From: Cryobacterium soli
GTDB lineage: Bacteria > Actinomycetota > Actinomycetes > Actinomycetales > Microbacteriaceae
Assembly (NCBI RefSeq): GCF_003611035.1
Contig: NZ_CP030033.1
Location: 4,092,001-4,156,000 of the forward strand
Length of the DNA: 64,000 bases
Direction of reading: 5' to 3'
Every line of letters starts with the position of its first letter. Position 1 is the first letter of the stretch. The notes below the pieces were generated by a model that worked only from the letters and a program-made list of their open reading frames with translations, had not been told where the DNA came from and did no database searches. Shown here piece by piece: positions 16,446 to 24,948 of the stretch. The position numbers and the translations under genes are program-made.

Positions 16446-17295
16446 GTTCCGTGCACCGGCAGCAGCCCTCGGGCTGCTGCCGTTCGCGGTGTATGTGCTG
16501 CTCTTCCTCGCGCTGCCGACCCTGATCGCGGTCGGCACCGGATTCATCGGCGCCGACGGCGGCTTCACGCTCGAGACCCTCGCGGCGCTCGGCAACCCCG
16601 TCGTGCTCAACGCCTTCGGCAGCTCGGTCTGGTTGTCCGCGCTCACCGCCGTGATCGGGGCCGTCCTGGGCGCGCTGGTCTGTTACGCGCTGCTCGGCGC
16701 CCGCCCGGACGGCGCGCTGCGCTCCACCGTCGATTCGCTCAGCAGCGTGATAGCCCAGTTCGGTGGCGCGATGCTGGCCTTCGCGTTCACCGCGACCATC
16801 GGCATCCAGGGAATGGTCACCGTGCTGCTGCGCGACACGGTCGGCGTCGACATCTTCGCGGATGGCGTGTGGCTCTACGAGCTGCCCGGCCTGGTGCTGC
16901 CCTACATCTACTTCCAGGTGCCCCTCATGGTGATCACGTTCATGCCCGCGCTCGCGTCGCTCAAGGTGACCTGGGCGGAGGCCAACGCCACGCTCGGCGG
17001 GACGGCCCGCAGCTACTGGCTGCGGATCGCACTGCCGGTGCTTGCACCGTCGTTCCTGGGCAGCCTGTTGCTCCTGTTCGCCAACGCGTTCTCGTCGTAC
17101 GCGACGGCGGCCACCCTGATCAGCCAGGGCGCCCAGATCGTGCCGCTGCAGATCCGCTCGGCGTTGACGAGCGAAACGATGCTCGGCAGGGAGAACCTGG
17201 CGGGGGCCCTCGCCCTCGGAATGATCATCGTCATGAGCGTCGTCATGACCGGCTACGCGCGGCTGGCGTCCCGCGCCGCCCGGTGGCAGCGATGA
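16435..17295 (+). CDS. ABC importer permease, possible CTG start
   Basis: About 286 residues with six membrane helices and the binding-protein-dependent motif near residue 190 (EANATLGGTARSYWLRIALPVLAPS). No ATG, GTG or TTG falls in frame at the expected N terminus; the frame is open far upstream inside the binding-protein gene. CTG 16435 gives MSSRFRAPAAALG and a complete first helix, with GAGAAG about nine bases upstream. The next in-frame choice, GTG 16489, would cut into helix one. It overlaps the binding-protein stop by 11 bases and the next permease by 4. Confidence 0.8.
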   Translation: MSSRFRAPAAALGLLPFAVYVLLFLALPTLIAVGTGFIGADGGFTLETLAALGNPVVLNAFGSSVWLSALTAVIGAVLGALVCYALLGARPDGALRSTVDSLSSVIAQFGGAMLAFAFTATIGIQGMVTVLLRDTVGVDIFADGVWLYELPGLVLPYIYFQVPLMVITFMPALASLKVTWAEANATLGGTARSYWLRIALPVLAPSFLGSLLLLFANAFSSYATAATLISQGAQIVPLQIRSALTSETMLGRENLAGALALGMIIVMSVVMTGYARLASRAARWQR

Positions 17296-18173
17296 GCGGC
17301 CAGGTGGCGCACGCGCCCACCCGGCTCGTGCGCACCGTGATCCTCGTCGCCGTCGGCCTGGTCTTCGTGATTCCCATCCTCGCCATGATCGAGTTCACGC
17401 TCCGCCGCGGCCTGGCGGGCGGTTATGACCTGCACCGCTGGACGGACCTGCTCCAGGGGGGCCTGACCGGCGCGTACCGTCCCGTGCTGGCCGGGCTCGG
17501 CAACTCCCTCGGCCTGGCCCTTGGCACCGTGGCGATCGTGCTCGTGTTGCTGGTGCCGACCATGCTGCTCGTGCACATCCGGTTCCCGCAGCTGCGCAGG
17601 GTGCTGGAGATCATCTGCATCCTGCCGATCTCCATCCCGGCCATCGTGCTCGTCGTGGGCCTCGCCCCGGTCTTCTCGGTCGTGGCCCGGCTCGCCGGCA
17701 GCGGCGTCTGGACGCTGGCGTTCGCCTACGGCATCACGGTGCTGCCGTTCGCGTACCGGGCCATCCAGGCCAACCTCGACGGCGTCGACGTGCGCACGCT
17801 CAGCGAAGCGGCGCGCACCCTCGGCGCCGGCTGGGGCAGCGTGCTGCTGCGGGTCCTCGTGCCCAACCTGCGCCGCGGCATCCTGGCCGGGTCGTTCATC
17901 GCCGTGGCCGTGGTGCTGGGCGAGTTCACCATCGCGTCGCTGCTCAGCCGGGTGAACCTGCAGACCGCCCTCGTGGTGGTGGGCAAGAACGATCCGTACA
18001 GCGCCGTGATCCTCTCACTCCTGGCGCTGCTGGCGGCGTTCGTGTTGCTGCTGGCAATCGGCCGGCTCGGCAGCGAGCGACGCCGCGCCACCACGGCGGC
18101 CGCCCCGACAACACCGACCCGACAACACCGACCCGAAGCGGAGACACCCCATGACCACATCGAGCTTGAGTAG
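17292..18173 (+). CDS. ABC importer permease, second subunit
   Basis: The 293-residue protein has six membrane helices and the EAA-type loop SEAARTLGAGWGSVLLRVLVPNL, which docks to the ATPase. It is the partner of the permease just upstream and starts inside that gene's stop (ATGA). The C-terminal tail is rich in Thr, Pro and Arg (about 30 residues), longer than usual, and runs into the start of the ATPase gene with a 23-base overlap. Confidence 0.88.
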   Translation: MSGQVAHAPTRLVRTVILVAVGLVFVIPILAMIEFTLRRGLAGGYDLHRWTDLLQGGLTGAYRPVLAGLGNSLGLALGTVAIVLVLLVPTMLLVHIRFPQLRRVLEIICILPISIPAIVLVVGLAPVFSVVARLAGSGVWTLAFAYGITVLPFAYRAIQANLDGVDVRTLSEAARTLGAGWGSVLLRVLVPNLRRGILAGSFIAVAVVLGEFTIASLLSRVNLQTALVVVGKNDPYSAVILSLLALLAAFVLLLAIGRLGSERRRATTAAAPTTPTRQHRPEAETPHDHIELE

Positions 18174-19263
18174 AGGGCAGACCCGCACCGGTTCGGTCGT
18201 CGAGTTCGCCGGGGTGACCAAACGCTACGGCACCCACCTCGCCCTGACTGATTTCGACCTCACCCTGGCGGCCGGCGAACTCGTCGCGCTGCTCGGCCCC
18301 AGCGGCAGCGGCAAGACGACGGCCCTGCGCGTGCTGGCCGGGCTGGAGTCGACCGACGCCGGACGCATCCTGATCAACGGCGGCGACGTCTCCGGCGTGG
18401 CCACCAGCCGGCGCGACATGGGCATGGTGTTCCAGTCCTACTCGCTGTTCCCGCACCTGAGCGCGGGCGAGAACGTCGAGTTCGGCCTGCGGATGCGCCG
18501 TGTGCCGGCCGCCGAGCGCCGCGAGCGAGCCCGCGCCGCGCTTGCTCTGGTGGGCCTGGACGCCCACTACGACAGGTTCGCCCACCAGCTCTCCGGCGGC
18601 CAGCAGCAGCGGGTCGCCCTGGCCAGGGCCCTCGTGACGCAGCCCCGGGTGCTGCTGCTGGACGAACCGCTGTCGGCCCTGGACGCCAAGGTGCGGGTGG
18701 GGCTGCGCGAGCAGATCCGCCGGATCCAGACCGAGCTGGGCATCACGACGCTCTTCGTGACCCACGACCAGGATGAGGCCCTCGCTGTGGCCGACCGGGT
18801 CGCGGTCATGCGCGATGGACGGCTGGAGCAGGTGGGCACGCCGGAGGAGCTCTACACCCGGCCCGCGACGCCGTTCATCGCCGACTTCGTGGGTCTGAGC
18901 AATCGGCTGCCCGGCGTGGTGCGCCACGGTTTCGCCGAGGTGCACGGCATCACCCTGCCTCTGCTCGACCCGTCCCACGCGGACGGCCCTGTGCAGGTCT
19001 TCGTGCGGCCGGAAGACCTCACTCTGGCCGCGGCCGGGCTGCCCGGCGACAGCCTCGCCGGCACCGTGCTGCTCTCCAGCTTCCTCGGGTCGTTGCGCCG
19101 CACGAGCGTGCTGTTGGAGCAGGGCGGCACCGTCGTCGTGCAGCATGACGTGCGGGAGCGCCCGGAGCCTGGAGAGCGGGTGGTCGTGCGCTTCTCCGGG
19201 GCCCCGGTGCCGATCGAGCCGGACCGTGCCGACACGACCAGCGCAGTGCCGACACCGTCTTAG
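18151..19263 (+). CDS. ABC importer ATP-binding protein (PotA/FbpC-like)
   Basis: The 370-residue ATPase has Walker A GPSGSGKTT near residue 50, signature LSGGQQQRVALARAL, Walker B LLLLDEPLSALD, and THDQDEAL as switch region. A C-terminal TOBE-like domain (from about residue 285, with VQVFVRPEDLTLAAAG) is typical of polyamine, iron and molybdate importers. It completes the four-gene operon that begins at 15306. The AI-2E family transporter gene follows after 9 bases, so it may share the transcript. Confidence 0.9.
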   Translation: MTTSSLSRGQTRTGSVVEFAGVTKRYGTHLALTDFDLTLAAGELVALLGPSGSGKTTALRVLAGLESTDAGRILINGGDVSGVATSRRDMGMVFQSYSLFPHLSAGENVEFGLRMRRVPAAERRERARAALALVGLDAHYDRFAHQLSGGQQQRVALARALVTQPRVLLLDEPLSALDAKVRVGLREQIRRIQTELGITTLFVTHDQDEALAVADRVAVMRDGRLEQVGTPEELYTRPATPFIADFVGLSNRLPGVVRHGFAEVHGITLPLLDPSHADGPVQVFVRPEDLTLAAAGLPGDSLAGTVLLSSFLGSLRRTSVLLEQGGTVVVQHDVRERPEPGERVVVRFSGAPVPIEPDRADTTSAVPTPS

Positions 19264-19272
19264 ACTGTTTCG

Positions 19273-20580
19273 GTGAACACATCCTCGGGAAAGACCGGCT
19301 GGTTCGGGCGTCGGAGCCGACGCCCACAAGGGGCCGAACGGGGAGTCGTTCCCGCCGTTCTGGCACCCGTGCGCGAGGCGCAGCTCCACCCAGCTCCCAA
19401 CGGGGTCGACGAGAACATCCCCACGGGCCTCCGCCTCGCGGGCGCCTGGTCCTGGCGGTTGCTCGTGATCGCCGGGGCGATCGCGGTGCTGCTCTTTCTG
19501 GTGGTGCAGCTGCGCTTCATCGTGATCCCGCTCCTGGTGGCCGTACTGGTCTCGGCCCTGCTCGTTCCCCTGGTGTCCTTCCTCACCCGGCACCGTTGGC
19601 CCAAGGGAATCGCCGTGGCCGTCGCCCTGGTCGGCACCCTCGCCGTGATCGCGGGTCTGGTCACCCTGGCCGTGACGCAGATCGCCTCGGGGTCGGCGGG
19701 CCTGAGCGACCGTTTCGCCGCCTCCTACGCGAACCTCACCCAGGCGCTGGCGACGTCGCCGCTGCAGCTCAGCAACGCCGAGATCACCGGGTATCTCAAC
19801 CAGGCCGTCACCGCCCTCCAGGCGGACAGCCAGATCTTCATCAGTGGCGCCCTCTCGCTCGGTTCCTCGCTGGGGCACCTGGCCACCGGCCTGCTGTTGA
19901 CCCTGTTCAGCCTGCTCTTCATCCTCATCGACGGTGCCGGCATCTGGAACTGGATCGTGCGGATCTTCCCGCGCCGGGCGCGGGCCGCCGTGGCCGGCGC
20001 CGGCGCCGCCGGCTGGACGACGCTGGGCAACTTCGCCCGGGTGCAGATCCTGGTGGCCACGATCGACGCCATCGGCATCGGCGCGGGCGCCGCGATCCTC
20101 GGTGTGCCCATGGCCATCCCGATCGGCGTGCTGGTCTTCCTCGGCTCGTTCATCCCGATCGTCGGCGCCGTCGCGACGGGCGCCGTCGCGGTGCTGATCG
20201 CGCTGGTGTTCAACGACTGGTTCGTCGCGCTGCTCATGCTCGGCGTGGTGCTGCTCGTGCAGCAGATCGAGGGGCATGTGCTGCAGCCGCTCATCATGGG
20301 CACGGCCGTGAAGGTGCATCCGCTGGGCGTCGTTCTCGTCGTCGCTGCCGGCGCGCTGCTGGCCGGCATCCCCGGCGCCCTGTTCGCGGTGCCCGTGGCG
20401 GCCGTGCTGAACGTTATGATCAGCTACATCCATAGCGGCGCCTGGCGCGGGGGAGTGCCCCAGGCTGGCGCACCAGCCGGGTCGGTGCTGTGGCAGACCG
20501 TTCCGCAGCGGCCGGGTTTCCGGCAGTCTCGGGCGCTGCCCGCCGCGTCGAACAACCGAGGACGAGAGACCCGTTCATGA
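19273..20580 (+). CDS. AI-2E family transporter (PerM-like)
   Basis: The 435-residue membrane protein has the PF01594 arrangement: a helix pair near residues 60-115, an extracellular or soluble central part with QIASGSAGLSDRFAASYANL, and a helical C-terminal half with GVPMAIPIGVLVFLGSFIPIVGAV and VLLVQQIEGHVLQPLIMG. Family members export small solutes or act as Na+/H+ antiporters; the original AI-2 assignment holds for few of them. The start is GTG 19273. Its stop overlaps the ilvA start (ATGA). Confidence 0.88.
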   Translation: MNTSSGKTGWFGRRSRRPQGAERGVVPAVLAPVREAQLHPAPNGVDENIPTGLRLAGAWSWRLLVIAGAIAVLLFLVVQLRFIVIPLLVAVLVSALLVPLVSFLTRHRWPKGIAVAVALVGTLAVIAGLVTLAVTQIASGSAGLSDRFAASYANLTQALATSPLQLSNAEITGYLNQAVTALQADSQIFISGALSLGSSLGHLATGLLLTLFSLLFILIDGAGIWNWIVRIFPRRARAAVAGAGAAGWTTLGNFARVQILVATIDAIGIGAGAAILGVPMAIPIGVLVFLGSFIPIVGAVATGAVAVLIALVFNDWFVALLMLGVVLLVQQIEGHVLQPLIMGTAVKVHPLGVVLVVAAGALLAGIPGALFAVPVAAVLNVMISYIHSGAWRGGVPQAGAPAGSVLWQTVPQRPGFRQSRALPAASNNRGRETRS

Positions 20581-21821
20581 CAGACACCCCCACTGACCTG
20601 CTGATCGGTCCGACCCTGGCCGACTTCGAGGCCGCCCGCATCGTGGTGGCCCGCGTCGCCGACGTCACCCCGATGGAAAGCTCCCGGTACCTCTCCACGA
20701 TTCTGGGCTCAGCGGTGTACCTCAAGTGCGAGAACCTGCAGCGCACCGGGTCGTACAAGATCCGCGGCGCCTACAACCGGCTCTCCAAGCTCACCGACGA
20801 GGAGAAGGCCCGCGGCGTCGTCGCCGCCTCCGCCGGCAACCACGCCCAGGGCGTGGCCTTCGCCGCCAGGGAACTCGGCATCGAGGCCACCATCTTCATG
20901 CCCGTCGGCGTGGCACTGCCCAAGCTGCAGGCCACCCGCGACTACGGCGCCCAGGTGATCCTGCGCGGCCACACCGTGACGGAACCGCTCCTGGCCGCCG
21001 CCGAATACGCCCGGGAGACCGGCGCGATCCTGATCCCGCCGTTCGACCACCCGGATGTCGTCGCCGGCGCCGGCACACTGGGCCTGGAGATCCTCGACCA
21101 GGTGCCAGACCTCGAGACCGTCATCGTGCCGATCGGTGGCGGTGGCCTGACGGCCGGGATGGCCAGCGTGCTCAAACAGTACGCGGCCCGGCACGGCCGC
21201 AAGATCCGCGTGATCGGGGTGCAGTCGGAGAACGCGGCCGCCTACCCGCCCTCCCTCGCCGCTGGTGAGGCCCTCGCGATCGACATCAGCCCCACCATGG
21301 CCGACGGCATCGCCGTGGCCAAGCCGGGGCTGCTGAACTTCGACATCATCCGCGACGCCGTCGACGAGATCGTCACCGTGAGCGAGGACGACATGGCCAG
21401 GGCGCTGCTGGTGCTGCTCGAGCGGGCCAAGCTCGTCGTCGAACCGGCCGGCGCGGTCTCGGTGGCCGCCATCCTGGCCGGCAAGATCACCGGCACAGGT
21501 CCGACCGTGGCGATGCTCTCCGGCGGCAACATCGACCCGCTGCTCATGCAGCGCGTGATCAGTCACGGGCTGAGCGCCTCCGGCCGGTACCTCACCCTGC
21601 GCATCATGCTGCCCGACCGTCCGGGGCAGCTCGCGCGCATCTCCGAGCTGCTGGCCGAAGCACGGGCCAATGTCATCGAGGTGCTGCACACCCGCCACGG
21701 CGTGGGCATCCAGATCAGCGAGGTCGAGATCGACATCAGCGTGGAGACCCGCGGTCCGGAGCACCGCCAGCACGTCGTCGACACGCTGCGCGCGGCCGGG
21801 TACGACCCGCGCACGGACTAG
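20577..21821 (+). CDS. ilvA: Threonine ammonia-lyase (threonine dehydratase)
   Basis: The 414-residue PLP enzyme converts threonine to 2-oxobutanoate for isoleucine synthesis. It has the PLP-lysine motif TGSYKIRGAYN, the SAGNHAQGVA loop, and the phosphate-binding glycine loop IGGGGLTAG. A single C-terminal ACT domain (from about residue 335: LRIMLPDRPGQLARISELL) should bind a regulatory amino acid. The start is ATG 20577 within the previous stop; the frame is open upstream but overlaps the transporter gene. One ACT domain and the short length leave open a catabolic or dual role. Confidence 0.92.
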   Translation: MTDTPTDLLIGPTLADFEAARIVVARVADVTPMESSRYLSTILGSAVYLKCENLQRTGSYKIRGAYNRLSKLTDEEKARGVVAASAGNHAQGVAFAARELGIEATIFMPVGVALPKLQATRDYGAQVILRGHTVTEPLLAAAEYARETGAILIPPFDHPDVVAGAGTLGLEILDQVPDLETVIVPIGGGGLTAGMASVLKQYAARHGRKIRVIGVQSENAAAYPPSLAAGEALAIDISPTMADGIAVAKPGLLNFDIIRDAVDEIVTVSEDDMARALLVLLERAKLVVEPAGAVSVAAILAGKITGTGPTVAMLSGGNIDPLLMQRVISHGLSASGRYLTLRIMLPDRPGQLARISELLAEARANVIEVLHTRHGVGIQISEVEIDISVETRGPEHRQHVVDTLRAAGYDPRTD

Positions 21822-21834
21822 GAACGCACAAAGA

Positions 21835-21862
21835 ACGGCCGGCTGCTCATGCAGCCGGCCGT
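21835..21862. terminator. Bidirectional terminator between ilvA and greA
   Basis: A perfect 12-bp stem (ACGGCCGGCTGC with its complement) around the loop TCAT, preceded by AAAGA and followed by TTTC, lies between two convergent genes, so it can end transcription from both sides. Confidence 0.85.
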
Positions 21863-21884
21863 TTCACGTTCGTGTGCGCAGGAG

Positions 21885-22373
21885 TTAGCCGGTGAAGGTC
21901 TCCACGAGGCGGATCTCGACGGCGATCTGCTTGCCGTTGGGGGTCTCGTAGCTCGTCTTCGCGCCGACCTTGAGGCCGATGATGGCCTCGCCCAGTGGAC
22001 TCTTCTCGCTGTACACGTCGAGGTCGCTGTCTCCGGCGATCTCGCGGCTGCCGATGAGGAAGCGGCTCTCGTCACCGGCGATGGTGGCGGTGATGATGGT
22101 GCCGGGCTCGACGACGCCCTTGCTCTCGGGGGCGTGGCCCACCTCTGCGGTACGAAGCAGCAGCGTCAGCGTGCGGATGCGGGCCTCCATCTTGCCCTGC
22201 TCCTCCTTGGCCGCGTGATAGCCGGCGTTCTCCTTGAGGTCGCCCTCCGACCGGGCGGACTCGATCTTGTTGGCGATGTCCACCCGCGCGACGGTGCTGA
22301 GAGTATCCAGCTCCGCAGCGAGGCGGTCGTAGGCCTCCTGGGTCAGCCAGGTGACCGAAGTTTCGGTAGTCAT
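21885..22373 (-). CDS. greA: Transcription elongation factor GreA
   Basis: The 162-residue protein has the N-terminal coiled coil (residues 10-75: DRLAAELDTLSTVARVDIA, EGDLKENAGYHAAKEEQGK) whose acidic tip stimulates RNA cleavage by stalled RNA polymerase, and a C-terminal FKBP-like domain ending in SPLGEAIIGLKVGAKTSYET. The start is ATG 22373, preceded by GAGAGAA; the frame is open upstream for 22 codons without family match. It is convergent with ilvA and follows the DUF4307 gene after 170 bases. Confidence 0.95.
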   Translation of the reverse strand: MTTETSVTWLTQEAYDRLAAELDTLSTVARVDIANKIESARSEGDLKENAGYHAAKEEQGKMEARIRTLTLLLRTAEVGHAPESKGVVEPGTIITATIAGDESRFLIGSREIAGDSDLDVYSEKSPLGEAIIGLKVGAKTSYETPNGKQIAVEIRLVETFTG

Positions 22374-22543
22374 GGTTCTCTCCTTCTCGTGCGGATCGGT
22401 GAAGCGCCGGCAGATAGTGCGCCGATGGTGCCGCCGCACAGCGACAGCAGTCGGTGTGGCGGCCCTGGGCTGTGGCGGCCGTTGGCCGGGTTCAGCTGGA
22501 ATACAACTGACGCCCCGACTTCTGTCAGGGCGAATACATCAGT

Positions 22544-22945
22544 CTAGGTCAACCAGCAGCGGTAAATCAATCCGGTATTGCTCAGCTCCGTGGTGTGCAG
22601 CACCTCGGTTAACGACCGGTTGTACTGGTCCGACGGCGGCAGGTCGATGACCTTCCACCCCACCACGGTGAAGCTCTCGTTGAGGGCCTGTACGGCGCAG
22701 CTGGACGGCGTGCCGGTGGGCAGCGACACCTCGAAGGTGACACTGATGCTGTTCTCGTCGATGATGCTGTGCCGGGTGTCCCTGGCCTCGATCGAGGGCC
22801 CGGCGCCGTCCAGTCCGGCCCAGACCACCCAGGCCGTGAGGACCACCGCGAACGCGCCCGCGACGATCCAGAGCACCCGCCGCTCACGCAGTCGGGTGCC
22901 GGGGGTTCGCCCATAGCGTTTGTCGAGATTGCTGCTCACGGCCAC
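22544..22945 (-). CDS. DUF4307 membrane protein
   Basis: The 133-residue protein has a short basic N terminus (NLDKRYGRTPGTRLRERR), one membrane helix at about 28-46 (VLWIVAGAFAVVLTAWVVW), and an extracytoplasmic domain with two cysteines (SSCAVQALNES and IYRCWLT) that could form a disulfide. This matches the actinobacterial DUF4307 family, of unknown function, which is regularly found between greA and mca as here. It is divergent from mca across 70 bases. Confidence 0.85.
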   Translation of the reverse strand: MAVSSNLDKRYGRTPGTRLRERRVLWIVAGAFAVVLTAWVVWAGLDGAGPSIEARDTRHSIIDENSISVTFEVSLPTGTPSSCAVQALNESFTVVGWKVIDLPPSDQYNRSLTEVLHTTELSNTGLIYRCWLT

Positions 22946-23015
22946 TCAGACTCCACACTCACTCTTCAACGATTAGGCTTGTACCCAAGGTTAGCTGGCA
23001 TTTCTGAGGAGTTTC

Positions 23016-23885
23016 ATGACGCTGCGGCTCTTGGCAGTGCACGCCCATCCCGACGACGAGTCGAGCAAGGGCGCCGCAACATACGCGTACTACCGAAGCC
23101 TCGGAGCCGAGGTGCTCGTGGTGAGTTGCACCGGTGGCGAGCGGGGCAGCATCCTCAACGAGGACCTGACCCATCTGGCCATGGCCGAACGGGACCTGTC
23201 CGGTCTCCGACGCCTCGAGATGGCGGCCGCGCAGAAGGCGCTGGGCATCCAGCACAAATGGCTCGGCTACCAGGACTCCGGAATGCAAGACGACGGCGGC
23301 GTTCCCAAGAACTCCTTCGCCGACGTGCCGCTGGAGATCTCGGCTGAGCCGCTGGTGCGCATCATGCGCGAGTTCCGCCCGCAGGTGCTGATCACCTACG
23401 ACGAGAACGGCGGCTACCCGCACCCCGACCACATCCGCACCCACGAGGTGTCGCTCGAGGCCTTCCGCGCCGCCGCGGACCCCGACCGGTACCCGGCCGC
23501 CGGTCCGGCCTGGCAGATCGAGAAGCTCTACTACGACCGCATCTTCAACCTCGAACGCATGGACGCCATGTACCTCGAGCTGAGCATCACCGAACCGGAT
23601 TCCGACCTGCTCGAGCCGCTGGCCAGCGCCAGGGAGCGGATGAGCGAGTACCCGAACCTGGCGACCACGCACGTGCCCATCGGCGATTTCCTGGAGGTGC
23701 GCGACGAGGCCCTCAGAGCCCACGCCAGCCAGGTCTCGCCCACCAGCAGCTTCTTCTTCTGGCCCAACGACATGGTGCGCAAGGCCTGGCCGTACGAGGA
23801 CTTCCAGCTCATCGAATCGAAAGTTGACACCGTCATGCCCGAATCCGATCTCTTCGCGGGCGTCACCGACACGGTCGACGCATGA
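23016..23885 (+). CDS. mca: Mycothiol S-conjugate amidase
   Basis: The 289-residue zinc amidase of the LmbE/PIG-L fold has the metal motif AHPDDESS near residue 10 and the second motif GGYPHPDHIRTHE near 131. Length and the KWLGYQDSGM segment fit Mca rather than MshB. Mca cleaves mycothiol conjugates into a mercapturic acid, which is exported, and GlcN-inositol, which is recycled. It supports mycothiol as the organism's thiol. The small membrane protein gene follows with a 4-base overlap. Confidence 0.92.
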   Translation: MTLRLLAVHAHPDDESSKGAATYAYYRSLGAEVLVVSCTGGERGSILNEDLTHLAMAERDLSGLRRLEMAAAQKALGIQHKWLGYQDSGMQDDGGVPKNSFADVPLEISAEPLVRIMREFRPQVLITYDENGGYPHPDHIRTHEVSLEAFRAAADPDRYPAAGPAWQIEKLYYDRIFNLERMDAMYLELSITEPDSDLLEPLASARERMSEYPNLATTHVPIGDFLEVRDEALRAHASQVSPTSSFFFWPNDMVRKAWPYEDFQLIESKVDTVMPESDLFAGVTDTVDA

Positions 23886-24157
23886 GCCTCCTGCTCGCGC
23901 CCGCCCTGTCCCCGGTGGTCGGCTTCATCCTCTCGAACACCCCGCCGCCCGAGTTCAACCCCGACACCGTCACGCCGGGCCCGTGGGGCTTCTTCGCGAT
24001 CTTCTTCGTCGCCGCCGTGACGCTGCTGCTGGGCATGGACCTGGCCCGGCGCATCCGCCGCACCAACTATCGTGCCGAGATGCAGGAGCGCTTGGCGGCC
24101 GAGGTGGCCGAGCGTGACGCCGCCGCGGGCGACGAGAACAAGGCCGACGACCGCTAG
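23882..24157 (+). CDS. Small single-span membrane protein coupled to mca
   Basis: This 91-residue protein has a hydrophobic N-terminal stretch, a clear membrane helix at about residues 35-53 (GFFAIFFVAAVTLLLGMDL), then a charged helical tail (ARRIRRTNYRAEMQERLAAEV) ending in an acidic patch. No named family is recognised. It begins inside the mca stop (ATGA), and similar small genes accompany mca in related actinobacteria, so a role beside Mca at the membrane is possible but not shown. Confidence 0.75.
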   Translation: MSLLLAPALSPVVGFILSNTPPPEFNPDTVTPGPWGFFAIFFVAAVTLLLGMDLARRIRRTNYRAEMQERLAAEVAERDAAAGDENKADDR

Positions 24158-24161
24158 AGCC

Positions 24162-24878
24162 CTACGGGTAGAGCGGATGGGTCGCGATGATCAGGATCGC
24201 GACCCAGTGGCAGAGGAACGCCACGACGGTCAGTGCGTGGAAGATCTCGTGGAAACCGAAGACCCCGGGGATCGGGTTGGGCTTCTTGAGGCCGTAGACG
24301 ACGGCGCCGACCGAGTAGCAGAGCCCGCCGATCATGATCAGCGTCATCATGAGGGCATCGGCCTGGAAGAAGTCGACGATGAACATGAGCGCGCCCCAGC
24401 CCAACGCCAGGTACAGCGGCACGTAGAGCCAGCGTGGAGCGTTGATCCAGAACACCCGGAAGGCGATGCCGAGCAGCGCGCCGCCCCACACCAGCGACAA
24501 GAGCAGCACGGCCTTGTCCGGCGGCAGCGCCAGCACCGTGATGGGCGTGTAGGAGCCGGCGATCAGCAGGAAGATGTTGGCGTGGTCGATGCGTTTGAGC
24601 AGCAGGCGGGTGCGCGGCTGCCAGGTGAACCGGTGGTACAGCGCCGAGTTGCCGAAGAGCAGCATCGAACTGGCGACGAAGACCGCCGAGCTCCACCTGG
24701 CCGCCGGGCCGTCGGCCGCCAGCAACAGAATGATGCCGGCCACGATGGTGACCGGGAACGTGCCCGCGTGGATCCAGCCACGCCAGGTGGGCTTCTCGGG
24801 GACCGGGTGCTCGATCTCGTCCTCGAGCAGGGGGAGATTCGGGATGTCGTCCGAGGAGGCCGAGCGGTCAGGAGCCAT
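24162..24878 (-). CDS. trhA: Hemolysin III/TrhA family membrane protein
   Basis: About 238 residues with seven membrane helices, matching the PAQR/hemolysin III family. The conserved zinc-site residues are visible: Ser and His in GNSALYHRFTW, His in HEIFHALTVVAF and the following CHWVAI. Family members control membrane energetics and lipid fluidity; the hemolysin name is historical. The start chosen is ATG 24878 (MAPDRSAS); another ATG 21 bases upstream is possible. It is convergent with the mca pair. Confidence 0.88.
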   Translation of the reverse strand: MAPDRSASSDDIPNLPLLEDEIEHPVPEKPTWRGWIHAGTFPVTIVAGIILLLAADGPAARWSSAVFVASSMLLFGNSALYHRFTWQPRTRLLLKRIDHANIFLLIAGSYTPITVLALPPDKAVLLLSLVWGGALLGIAFRVFWINAPRWLYVPLYLALGWGALMFIVDFFQADALMMTLIMIGGLCYSVGAVVYGLKKPNPIPGVFGFHEIFHALTVVAFLCHWVAILIIATHPLYP

Positions 24879-24948
24879 GCTGTCAGGATACGGCAGCACC
24901 GCGGGGTGCGCGGCGCGGACGTGGGCCGGATTGGGTTAGCGTAACTGT

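Noticed and set aside
16451..16453. GTG just after the binding-protein stop as permease start
   Set aside because: It is in the wrong frame for the permease.
17944..20433. An 829-codon open frame on the minus strand
   Set aside because: It lies antisense to permease, ATPase and transporter genes and is rich in His, Asp, Gln and Arg without any domain.
22440..22543. Riboswitch in the gap upstream of greA
   Set aside because: Small inverted repeats (such as CTGAC/GTCAG) are present but interleave and do not form a convincing structure.
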